Origin: Dehalococcoidia bacterium
GTDB lineage: Bacteria > Chloroflexota > Dehalococcoidia > CAUJGQ01
Reading direction: 5' to 3'
Length of the DNA: 64,000 nt
Assembly: GCA_035310145.1 (NCBI GenBank)
Contig: DATGEL010000047.1
Span: 1-64,000, forward strand
Shown here: in pieces, positions 32,500 to 40,044 of the stretch
Position numbering within the stretch: the first letter of the stretch is position 1
Layout: each line of letters starts with the position of its first letter
Program-made: the position numbers and the translations under genes
The notes under the pieces: model-generated
What the model was told of the DNA's origin: nothing
The model's database searches: none
What the model saw: the letters and a program-made list of their open reading frames with translations, nothing else

Positions 32500-33412
32500 G
32501 CGGGGCGGCCGCGTCGCCTCCGCCCAACCCGATCAGTGGTCCGGGAGCTGGCCGGCATCCTCCAGCGGCCAGGCGCGCGTAGAAGGCGTGGATCGCCGCA
32601 TCGCCCGCTTCGCTGCCGGGATAGGTCAGGTCGAGTGCGGCGTAGGCGGCGCGGCCCTCGCGCACGATCGCCGCATTGATGCGCAGGTGCACGTCGCGGA
32701 TCGCCCCGAGATCGCGGCGGACAACCGCTGCCAGCAGCGCCTGCGTCAGGCGGTCCAGTTTGTCCCGTTGCTCCGGCCGCAGCAGGCGCGGATACGAGAG
32801 CCGGTTGTGAAAGAGCAGCGCCGGGTCGGTCTGCACCGCCATGAGCAGCGCCAGGTTGTCGTTGATCACCTCCAGCTCGACCATCGTGAAGACGCACCAT
32901 TGCCCGCGCAGCAAGAGGCGCACCGGCCAGGTGCAGCCCTGCCGTGTACCGCTGAAGACCGCCTGCAGGCGCTGCGCCGCGCTCTGCACCGACGGCCGCC
33001 AGCCGCGCTTCAGCCGTGGCTCCAGCCCGGTCTTGTCCACCAGCAGGCGCACGGCGGGCCGATCGACGTTCGGCGCCTGGCTCGCCCGCTCGAAGAACAG
33101 GTTCAGTTTCACCGGCCCTTCGACCACGCAGTGGAGCGCGAGCAATCCCGGAATCAGCGAGTCGACGCTGAACAGCAGCGCACCCAGCGACTCGGCGAGT
33201 TCTCTGCGGGCCCCGTAGACGGCATCGAACTGCTCGTCGACGACGGCGAGGTAGGCATCGACATCGGAGAGCGCGTCGGCCGTGCCGGCGGCAAGGCTGC
33301 CCTGCAACCAGAGCGCGGCGATGCGCTCGTCCTCCCGCGTCAGCCGTTCGAGCCGGGCGACCAGCGCCTCGCGGCGCTGCTCAAAGGCAGCGGTGAGCGG
33401 CGATGAGGACAT
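32282..33412 (-). CDS. Nucleotidyltransferase-domain protein, C-terminus possibly frameshifted
   Basis: 376 residues as read. The pol-beta-type nucleotidyltransferase signature WLQGSLAAGTADALSDVD (GS...SDxD) is near residue 35, as in aminoglycoside nucleotidyltransferases and related proteins; a helical C-terminal part follows. After about residue 280 (FYARLAA) the reading becomes Arg/Ala-rich and antisense to the small gene at 32155-32499. In another frame the text continues LEDAGQLPDH and stops at 32533-32535, a far more natural end placing the two genes tail-to-tail. A +1 shift near 32560-32600 is likely. Target of the transferase is unknown. Confidence 0.75.
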   Translation of the reverse strand: MSSSPLTAAFEQRREALVARLERLTREDERIAALWLQGSLAAGTADALSDVDAYLAVVDEQFDAVYGARRELAESLGALLFSVDSLIPGLLALHCVVEGPVKLNLFFERASQAPNVDRPAVRLLVDKTGLEPRLKRGWRPSVQSAAQRLQAVFSGTRQGCTWPVRLLLRGQWCVFTMVELEVINDNLALLMAVQTDPALLFHNRLSYPRLLRPEQRDKLDRLTQALLAAVVRRDLGAIRDVHLRINAAIVREGRAAYAALDLTYPGSEAGDAAIHAFYARLAAGGCRPAPGPLIGLGGGDAAAPLRRAAGLARRRCRKTPSGRPGRRSGRADRQACCGSGRSSAAWNRARGRRRAGVPGRRRSRSRCSAATGGANR

Positions 33413-33427
33413 GGGATCGTGCTCCGT

Positions 33428-34714
33428 TCACGCCTGGCCGGCGAGGTCGCGTTTGCCCTGGGCACTGGCCAGCGCGGCGTGGTTGAGGATGTTGCGGGCC
33501 ATGCTGGAGGGCTCTCCGGCGGCGCGCTGCGCATAGATCTCGCGGCGCAGCTCGTGCGCCTCGCGCGAGGCCGGCTCCGCGATCACGGCGACCTCGACCA
33601 GATGGCAGGCGAGGCGCAGGTTGCCCGCTGCTTTCAGCACTGCCGCCCGCGCCAGCACATTCGCCAGGCCGTCGGCCAGTTGCAGCCACTCGCGCGCCTG
33701 TTCGGCGCGGGGCGCGGGCAGCAGGTTGTCCGGCTCCCCGTCCCACCAGCCGCCGTAAAGCCGCCAGATGTTGCGCAGCAGGAACTGCGGGTCGTCGTAC
33801 ACCGGCCGCAGATACGGCTTCTCCAGCAGGTGCGCGGGCGCTTTGACCTCGTGCAGCACGCGGTCCAGCGTGGCGCCCACGTTCATCAGCGACAGCACCT
33901 GCGCTTCGAGCGAGTCGAGCAGCTCGGCCGTGTCCAGCAGCGCCTGGCGGATGCGGACGGCGCCGAAGATCGGCAGGCCGTGGCCGGGCAGCATGATCTC
34001 GGCGCCCAGCGCCGCCATCTCGCGCAGCGCCGCCGCCCACTCGCCCGCGTAGCGCTGCACCTTCTGCGGGTTGCCCGCGTTCGGCACCGCCCAGATGAAC
34101 AGGTCGCCGGGCGCCAGCAGTCTCCGCTCTGGCACCCAGGTCCAGGTGGCGTCTTCGGTTTCGCCGCGGGCATGATGCAGGGCGAAGGTCAGGTTGGCGG
34201 TGGTGAAGGTGAGCGCCTGCTGATAGGTCACGTCGGGGTAGCGGTACTCGGCCGGCCAGCGGAAGCGGTCGGGCGGCAGCTCGAACTGGCGCAGGTTGAT
34301 CGCCGTGTTCCAGCCCTGCGTCTTGCGGTAGCGGTCGAAGTTGGCGGGAATCAGCGCGTGGGCGTAGACGCGCGGCGCCGCCCAGCCGCGCGCCTGCGCC
34401 TCCTCTTCGAACGGCCCGACGCCGAAGATGTGGTCCACGTGATGGTGCGAGAAGACGGCGGCGACGAGCGGCGCCGCCGGCCGCCAGGCGCGCACCGCTT
34501 CGTGCAGGCGGCGGCGATCGTTGACGGCGCCGGTATCGAGCATCACCAGGCCGTCGCCCGTGTCCAGCGTGTTGGCGCTGGCGACGCCTTTGTAGTAGAG
34601 CAGCCCCTCGGCCAGCTCCTGGCCCTCCGGCACGCGGCCGTGCACCGGGTGCATCTCCGCCGTGCTCAGCGTGCCGTTCCAGAGCTGCTCGGACAGGTCG
34701 CGGATGTCGGGCAT
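33428..34714 (-). CDS. Alkylsulfatase-like MBL hydrolase
   Basis: 428 residues from ATG at 34714 (GAGGAGG nine bases upstream). An N-terminal metallo-beta-lactamase domain with SHHHVDHIFG (HxHxDH), HHARGETED, PGDLFIW and LPGHG. The C-terminal part YLRPVYDDPQFLLRNIWRLYGGWWDGEPDNLLPAP is the dimerisation domain of the SdsA1/BDS1 alkylsulfatases. It probably cleaves a sulfate ester or related bond using two zinc ions. There is no signal peptide. The nucleotidyltransferase gene follows closely on the same strand, 15 bases on. Confidence 0.87.
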   Translation of the reverse strand: MPDIRDLSEQLWNGTLSTAEMHPVHGRVPEGQELAEGLLYYKGVASANTLDTGDGLVMLDTGAVNDRRRLHEAVRAWRPAAPLVAAVFSHHHVDHIFGVGPFEEEAQARGWAAPRVYAHALIPANFDRYRKTQGWNTAINLRQFELPPDRFRWPAEYRYPDVTYQQALTFTTANLTFALHHARGETEDATWTWVPERRLLAPGDLFIWAVPNAGNPQKVQRYAGEWAAALREMAALGAEIMLPGHGLPIFGAVRIRQALLDTAELLDSLEAQVLSLMNVGATLDRVLHEVKAPAHLLEKPYLRPVYDDPQFLLRNIWRLYGGWWDGEPDNLLPAPRAEQAREWLQLADGLANVLARAAVLKAAGNLRLACHLVEVAVIAEPASREAHELRREIYAQRAAGEPSSMARNILNHAALASAQGKRDLAGQA

Positions 34715-34850
34715 GGCGCATCGCCTCCTCGGGCAGACAGACGAGCAGATGGAATCGCCGCCGGTTTGCATGGTAGCGCCATCGCGGGCGCCGCGCCTCG
34801 TGTATCCTGCTCTGGCGGAAGCGAACGAGGCAATTGGGAGTGAAGCGGCG

Positions 34851-35693
34851 ATGGCGCTGACGCCGGAACTGGCCGAGGTCGTCGCCTATTACACGCGCGA
34901 GCCGGAGACGGTGCGGCTGTCGAAGGACGCCGGCGGTGCGCTGGAGTTCGCACGCACGCAGGAGCTGCTGCGGCGCCACCTGCCGCGGCCGCCTGCAACG
35001 GTGCTGGATATCGGCGGCGGCACGGGGCTGTACGCCCGCTGGCTGGCGGCTGCCGGCTACAGGGTGATTCTGCTCGACCTGGTATCCGCGCACACCCGGC
35101 TCGTACGTGCGGCGGCCGACCAGCCGCCGGAAGCGCCGCTGGACGGCATCATCCAGGGCGATGCGCGCTCGCTGCCGCTCGCGGAGGCGCGCGCCGACGT
35201 GGCGCTGCTGCTCGGTCCGCTCTATCACCTGACCGAACGAGAAGACCGCGTACGGGCGCTGCGGGAGGCCCGCCGCGTGCTGCGGCCGGGCGGGCGCGTC
35301 TTCGCCGTCGGCGTCTCGCGCTTTGCCGGTCTGCTCACCGGCCTCTACTTCGAGTCGATGGACGATCCGGAGTTTCTGACGCTGATGTGGGGCGGCCTGC
35401 GCGACGGCCAGCACCGCAATCCCACCGAGAAACAATATTGGACCACGGCCTACTTCCACCATCCGGACGATCTGCGCGACGAGGTCGCGGAGGCCGGCTT
35501 TGTTATCGTCGATCGCGTCGCCGTCGAAGGACCGCAGTTCGTCGTGCGCGATCTGGCCGCCTGGTGGGACGATGCACGCCGGCGCGAGCTGCTGCTGGAA
35601 GCGATCCGCGCCGTGGAGCGCGAGCCGACGCTGATGGGCCTCAGCTCGCACGTGCTGGTGGTGGGCGAGCGCGTTGGCCCTCACTCATCCTGA
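34851..35693 (+). CDS. Class I SAM-dependent methyltransferase
   Basis: 280 residues from ATG at 34851. SAM-binding motif VLDIGGGTGLYARWLAAAGY near residue 45, followed by the acidic VILLDLV, DARSLPLAEARADVALLLGPLYHL and LRPGGRVFAVGVS. The methyl acceptor cannot be inferred. It is divergent from the alkylsulfatase-like gene, with the promoter overlapping that gene's start region. Confidence 0.88.
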   Translation: MALTPELAEVVAYYTREPETVRLSKDAGGALEFARTQELLRRHLPRPPATVLDIGGGTGLYARWLAAAGYRVILLDLVSAHTRLVRAAADQPPEAPLDGIIQGDARSLPLAEARADVALLLGPLYHLTEREDRVRALREARRVLRPGGRVFAVGVSRFAGLLTGLYFESMDDPEFLTLMWGGLRDGQHRNPTEKQYWTTAYFHHPDDLRDEVAEAGFVIVDRVAVEGPQFVVRDLAAWWDDARRRELLLEAIRAVEREPTLMGLSSHVLVVGERVGPHSS

Positions 35694-35854
35694 CCACCTC
35701 TCTCCCGTACTCAGGCGGCGCGAGATCCGCCACGCGCTGCGAGCGTATGGAAGAGAGGGGCGATCCGTCGTAGAGCGAAGCGGGCCGCGAAGAGGCGCAC
35801 CGCGTGCCCCGGCAGCGCTCCGCTAACCTGGGAACTTTCGCCACTGGATCGCTC

Positions 35855-35918
35855 CGCTCCTTCTCTCCAGTATTGGGAGAAGGAGCGGGGCCACAGAAAC
35901 GAAGTGAGGATGAGGGCC
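35855..35918 (+). repeat. Dispersed CTCTCC-GGGAGA repeat before HipA-like gene
   Basis: Arms CGCTCCTTCTC and GAGAAGGAGCG around TCCAGTATTGGGA, then a tail GTGAGGATGAGGGCC. The tail contains the start codon assigned to the HipA-like gene. Confidence 0.55.
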
Positions 35919-36710
35919 ACGCTGCCCGTCGTGCGCACGGTCACAGTCACGCGCTACGTCACGCCGTTGCGCGAGGGCGGCTCGCTACCCGCCGTGGTCG
36001 AGGCGGACGACCTGGGCACCTATGTGCTCAAGTTCCGCGGCGCCGGCCAGGGGCCGAAGGTGCTGATCGCCGAGCTGCTGGCCGCCGAGCTTGGGCGCGC
36101 CCTCGCGCTGCCCGTGCCCGAAGTCGTCTTCGCCGAGCTGGACCCCGTGTTGGGCCGCTCCGAGCGCGACCCGGAGATCAAGGCGCTGATCGAGGCGAGT
36201 GCCGGCCTCAACCTGGCAATGGACTTTTTGCCCGGCGCGTTCGCCTTTGATCCGGCCGTGCCGCCGCGGCCCACTGCGGAGCTGGCCTCGGCCGTCGTCT
36301 GGTTCGACGCGTTGGTCAGCAACGTCGATCGCACGCCGCGCAATCCCAACCTGCTCGTCTGGCACAAGCAGGTATATCTGATCGACAACGGCGCCTCCTT
36401 CTTCTTCCACTACGACTGGCCCGGCTACCTTGAGCGGGCGCGGCGGCCGTTTCCGCAGATCCGCGAGCATGTGCTGCTGCGCTTCGCCACGGCGCTGGCC
36501 GAGGCCGACATGCGGCTCGGCGAACTGCTCACCCCCGCCCTGTTGCAGGGCATCGTCGAGCAGATCCCCGACGCCTGGCTGGAAGAGGATGAAGCGTTCA
36601 CCGACGCAGCGGCGCAGCGACGGGCCTACGCCGAGTACCTGATCGAGCGCTTGCGCGCGCCGCGCGCGTTCGCGGAAGAGGCGATGCGTGCCCGCAGCGA
36701 GCGTTTTTGA
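35910..36710 (+). CDS. HipA-like kinase-domain protein
   Basis: 266 residues. Matches the HipA-related kinase family: YVLKFRGAGQGPKVLIAELLAAELG with the ATP-binding Lys, SNVDRTPRNPNLL as catalytic loop (Asp and Asn), and LIDNGASFFF as the metal-binding Asp. These stand-alone members are regularly found with a DUF3037 gene, here downstream with a 23-base overlap. HipA phosphorylates a tRNA synthetase, but targets of this subgroup are unknown and no HipB-type antitoxin is present. The ATG at 35910 lies in a dispersed repeat; a GTG at 35931 is an alternative. Confidence 0.82.
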   Translation: MRATLPVVRTVTVTRYVTPLREGGSLPAVVEADDLGTYVLKFRGAGQGPKVLIAELLAAELGRALALPVPEVVFAELDPVLGRSERDPEIKALIEASAGLNLAMDFLPGAFAFDPAVPPRPTAELASAVVWFDALVSNVDRTPRNPNLLVWHKQVYLIDNGASFFFHYDWPGYLERARRPFPQIREHVLLRFATALAEADMRLGELLTPALLQGIVEQIPDAWLEEDEAFTDAAAQRRAYAEYLIERLRAPRAFAEEAMRARSERF

Positions 36711-37155
36711 GTACGCCGTCGTGCGCGTGGTGCCCCGCGTCGAGCGTGAGGAGTTCCTCAACGCGGGCGTCGTGCTCTGCTGCCTGGAACAGCGCTTCCT
36801 CGCCGCGCGCCTCGCGCTCGAGCGGGCACGGCTGGCCGTGTTCGCGCCCTGGCTCAGCGCGGATGACCTCGATGCGGTGCAGCAGCACCTGGACCTGATC
36901 GCGCTGGTCTGCGCGGGCGCGGCGGAAGCCGGCGAGATCGGCGGCCTGCCCCTTGCCCGGCGTTTCGACTGGCTGGTGACGCCGCGCAGCACGCTGGTGC
37001 AGACCTCACCCGTGCACGCCGGTCTCTGCCGCGACCCGCGGGCGGAGCTTGAGCGCCTGTTCGACTTGAGCGTGCGCCTGCCGCCGGAGGACGGCCGCTG
37101 CGCCCCGCCGAGCCACCCGCGCGACGCAGATGCCCGACCACCGCGATCGGCGTGA
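36688..37155 (+). CDS. DUF3037 protein
   Basis: 155 residues from GTG at 36688, which overlaps the end of the HipA-like gene. The DUF3037 core is FEYAVVRVVPRVEREEFLNAGVVLCCLEQRF followed by helical segments and RRFDWLVTPRSTLVQTSPVHAGLCRDP, the typical end. The family occurs mainly next to HipA-like genes; it may be a regulator or substrate of that kinase (inference). Confidence 0.85.
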   Translation: MPAASVFEYAVVRVVPRVEREEFLNAGVVLCCLEQRFLAARLALERARLAVFAPWLSADDLDAVQQHLDLIALVCAGAAEAGEIGGLPLARRFDWLVTPRSTLVQTSPVHAGLCRDPRAELERLFDLSVRLPPEDGRCAPPSHPRDADARPPRSA

Positions 37156-37156
37156 A

Positions 37157-37203
37157 GCAACGTCAGTGGGCCGAAGCGCACGGCTCCGGCCCACTGACGT
37201 TGC
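37157..37203. terminator. Strong stem-loop between convergent genes
   Basis: Perfect 17-bp arms GCAACGTCAGTGGGCCG and CGGCCCACTGACGTTGC with a 13-base loop, starting two bases after the DUF3037 stop. No U-tract, but it would block read-through on both strands. Confidence 0.6.
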
Positions 37204-37218
37204 CGCTCCGGACAGACG

Positions 37219-37357
37219 CTACGCGATCCGCAGCATCTGGCCGGCGTTGAGCGCGAAGAGTTGCGTTCCACATGGCGCCGTTGCCGTAGACGCGCTGCGC
37301 GATCGACCAGAGGCTGTCGTCGGGCAGTATCGTGACATCTCCAGGGCCTCCACACAT
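37219..37357 (-). pseudogene. Short LysM-domain gene with one-base frameshift
   Basis: ATG at 37357 follows AAGGAGGAGG. The product starts MCGGPGDVTILPDDSLWSIA and continues QRVYGNGAMWNA, a LysM fold that binds peptidoglycan or chitin. Immediately after, the frame shifts: dropping one A near 37260 gives LFALNAGQMLRIA and a stop at 37219-37221, which completes the domain. Without the change the frame runs on with unrelated residues to 37163. It is a real mutation or a sequencing error. A single free-standing LysM of about 45 residues is the likely original product. Confidence 0.6.
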
Positions 37358-37575
37358 CGGTACACCTCCTCCTTCGGATTGCCTGGGCTCAGCACATGCG
37401 CTTGCCGCTCTCCTCAAAGTGCAGCCCGCGGCATGGAGGCGCAGATGAAGCGGTGCCTGCGGCGGCGGCAAAGCGGAGCACAACGCCCGGATTCCGGGCT
37501 GCTGGGGCCGCCGGCAGCGAACCCGGCTCAAGCGTGGCGCGGGCGCCGCGGGGCCGGGTGAGCGGCGGGCGCCGG

Positions 37576-38313
37576 CTACGGCGCGCCCGGAGCGGGGTCC
37601 GCGACGGCCAGATCGCCCGGCGTTTCGGCGAGGCGGTTGAAGCTGTCGGGACGGCCGCCGCGCGCGACCAGCAGGCGCACAACGGCGTCGGCATGTTCAC
37701 GCGCGGCATGGTGCAGGGGCGTGCTGCCGTCGGCGTCTCTCGCCCCGGCGTCGGCGCCGGCGGCGAGCAGGGACTGTGCGGCCGCGGCATGCCCGGCGCT
37801 CGCGGCAAGTTGCAGGGGGGTGCAGCCGGAGGCGTCGCGCGCGTTGGGAGGGGCGCCCGCCTTCAGCAGCCGGCGCACGCAGCCGGCTCGGCCCGCCGCC
37901 GACGCCAGGTGCAGGGGCGTTCCCTCCCAGCTCGCGAGCGCCGCCGGGTCCGCGCCCGCGTCCAGCAGTTGCTGCAGCACGGCCGCATGGCCGCGCAGCG
38001 CCGCATGGTGCAGCGGCGTGTAGCCGGCGGCGTCGCGGGCGTCCGGCCGCGCGCCGGCGGCCAGCAGCGCCGTGAGCAGTGCCGTATCGCCGGCGCGGGC
38101 GGCGGCGTGCATGGGCGCGAGCCGCTCCGACTGCGGCCGGGCAGGATCGCGGGGATCGGGCAGCAGCGCGGCGGCCAGCGCCGGATCGCGCCGCAGCAGC
38201 GCGGCCACGCGCGCCGCATCGCCCGCGGCCAGCGCCTGTGCAAACGCGGGTGTGGCGAGCGCGGTGGTGCGGGAGGGGGCCAGCGGCCGGGAGCGGCCCG
38301 GTGGGAAGGACAT
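37576..38313 (-). CDS. Ankyrin-repeat protein
   Basis: 245 residues from ATG at 38313. About five ankyrin repeats follow residue 65: APMHAAARAGDTALLTALLAAGA, TPLHHAALRGHAAVLQQLLDAGA, TPLHLASAAGRAGCVRRLLKAGA, TPLQLAASAGHAAAAQSLLAAGA and TPLHHAAREHADAVVRLLVARGG-type units. The fold mediates protein-protein contacts; there is no signal peptide or enzyme domain. An alanine-rich N-terminal helix precedes the repeats. Confidence 0.87.
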   Translation of the reverse strand: MSFPPGRSRPLAPSRTTALATPAFAQALAAGDAARVAALLRRDPALAAALLPDPRDPARPQSERLAPMHAAARAGDTALLTALLAAGARPDARDAAGYTPLHHAALRGHAAVLQQLLDAGADPAALASWEGTPLHLASAAGRAGCVRRLLKAGAPPNARDASGCTPLQLAASAGHAAAAQSLLAAGADAGARDADGSTPLHHAAREHADAVVRLLVARGGRPDSFNRLAETPGDLAVADPAPGAP

Positions 38314-38628
38314 GGTCGAGCCCTTGGTCGCCTGCCGGCCGGCGCACGCGGGTGGCAAACCGGCACGCTGCCATTGCCCGCGGCAGACGACACGATTTTG
38401 AACGTGTTATCCGTGTGTGTACTGCGTGATCATAGCCGATCGGCTCTCTGTCTATGCGGTGCTGGTTCTGGTTATGCGCGCGGCGACCGGCGCAGTAGGG
38501 GAAACCCCTATCGTTGGCGGCCGCGTGACGGATCCAGCCGGGCCATCGGCGGCGTCCGGCGGCCCGCTATACTAAGCGCGGGCCTGCGCCGCGCCGTTGC
38601 GGCGGCCGCGCCCGCGGGGAGCGTGACG
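38314..38628. other. Divergent intergenic region with a palindrome
   Basis: 315 bases between the ankyrin gene and the HdrB-like gene. It contains the palindrome at 38496-38510 and a TATACT hexamer at 38568-38573 that could be a -10 box of the HdrB-like gene, without a clear -35. Confidence 0.5.
38496..38510. promoter_or_regulatory. Perfect palindrome TAGGGG-aaa-CCCCTA
   Basis: Six-base arms about 60 bases before the TATACT hexamer of the HdrB-like gene. Symmetry and position fit an activator or repressor site; the binding protein is unknown. Confidence 0.4.
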
Positions 38629-39618
38629 ATGGCCGGCAAGACGAACATCCGCAGCGGATTTGACTACGCCGGCTACTTCGGCGATGGCCTGCTGCTCAAC
38701 AAATTGCAGATGCTGCCATCCGAGCAGACCTGGCACAGCCGCCCGCCGCGGGCGCCGCGGCGCGTGCCCGTGCTGCTGTATCTCGGTTGCAACATCCTGC
38801 GCACCGGCCACCTGGTGCGCACGGTCAGCGACGTGTTCGGCCTGGTGAGCCGGGCCACGGGGCAGCCATTCGAGATGGTGGGCGGCCCGGCCTACTGTTG
38901 CGGCATCGTGCATCACCGCGAGGGCGACGCCGACCTGGCCGGCAACATCAGCGCCAACACACTGCGCTACTTCGAGCAGTTTCAGCCGGAGCGCGTGGTG
39001 ATGTGGTGCCCCTCCTGCATCTACTTCTACGACGAAGTGGTGCAGGCCGATGTGCCCTACAAGGTCCAGCACGTCTCCGAGTACCTGCTGGAGCACCTTG
39101 AGCTGCTGCCGGAGCGCCGGCCACGGGCGGGCCGCGTGGCGCTGCACTATCACAACGACAGCGAGCCACGCCGCCGCGAGCGCGACGCCGTACGCGGCCT
39201 GCTCGCGGCCGTGCCCGGCATCGAGCTGTTGGACCCCGGCTGCGAAGACGGCTGGGGGCGCAGTTGCACCTGGCCGGCCACACCCGCGGCCCAGGCGGTC
39301 TGGCGGGCGCGGGTGGCGCGGCAGCTCGAGGCGGCGGTGACGCAGGGCGCGCAGACGCTGGCGACGCTGTATCACGGCTGCCAGCGGTTGCTCTGCGGCT
39401 ACGAGGCCGACTCTCCGCTGACGATCGAGCACTACCTCACCGTCTTCGGCCGCGCCCTCGGCATCGAGCACGAGGACCAGTACAAGCGCTACCTCAAGCT
39501 GGGCGACACGGACGCGGTATTGGCCGAGATGGCGCCCTGCATGGCCGCCCACGATCTCGACGAGCGGCGGGTGCGCGACGTGGTGCAGCGGCACTTCGCC
39601 GGCGGCAAGGGCATCTAG
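38629..39618 (+). CDS. HdrB-like CCG-domain Fe-S protein
   Basis: 329 residues from ATG at 38629 (GGGGAG seven bases upstream). Two copies of the cysteine-rich CCG-type domain: LGCN ... YCCG ... WCPSC in the first half, and a second, more degenerate set with DPGCEDG and HGCQRLLC. In heterodisulfide reductase HdrB the CX(n)CCGX(m)CXXC motifs bind noncubane [4Fe-4S] clusters for disulfide reduction. Without HdrA/C nearby it probably serves another electron-transfer or disulfide/lactate-type oxidoreduction. Cytosolic. Confidence 0.8.
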   Translation: MAGKTNIRSGFDYAGYFGDGLLLNKLQMLPSEQTWHSRPPRAPRRVPVLLYLGCNILRTGHLVRTVSDVFGLVSRATGQPFEMVGGPAYCCGIVHHREGDADLAGNISANTLRYFEQFQPERVVMWCPSCIYFYDEVVQADVPYKVQHVSEYLLEHLELLPERRPRAGRVALHYHNDSEPRRRERDAVRGLLAAVPGIELLDPGCEDGWGRSCTWPATPAAQAVWRARVARQLEAAVTQGAQTLATLYHGCQRLLCGYEADSPLTIEHYLTVFGRALGIEHEDQYKRYLKLGDTDAVLAEMAPCMAAHDLDERRVRDVVQRHFAGGKGI

Positions 39619-40044
39619 CGCCGCGGCGCTGGCCCCGCCGTCACTCCTCTCACGCCTGCCCGATCTGGCGGCGCCGCGTGCGCACGCGGCCGTTTCTGTG
39701 CATGAGGCCGGCCGGCGCGTTCGCGCGGTCGGGCACTCCCGCAGATTCGCAAAATTGTCCGATTCCGTTCACAAAAGTGGTTCGCGAGAAGCGCGACAGG
39801 CGGACCGGGGGCACGGTAACGTTGTTGGGATTCCCTGAACGATTTGTCCTAAACCGTATTTGGTGTCCCGCCCGCACCACCACAGGAGGTCTATCGTCCG
39901 CAGGCGTACGCCGGAGATGGCCCGTGGCCATCGCGCTGCCCGATGCCACAGCCGGGAGCGTCGCCGCGGTGCGACTCGGTTCGCCGGCCACCCGCGCCGG
40001 TGAGCCGTGCAGCGGCAGGCGCCCCGCCAGCAGGAGGACGCATC
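39619..40044. other. Long leader region of the large secreted protein gene
   Basis: 426 bases with no gene. AT-richer stretches near 39750-39870 probably hold the promoter, but no hexamer pair is convincing. Confidence 0.45.

Noticed and set aside
37396-38628. Upstream extension of the HdrB-like frame
   Set aside because: The extension is antisense to the ankyrin gene; the ATG at 38629 has a good ribosome site.
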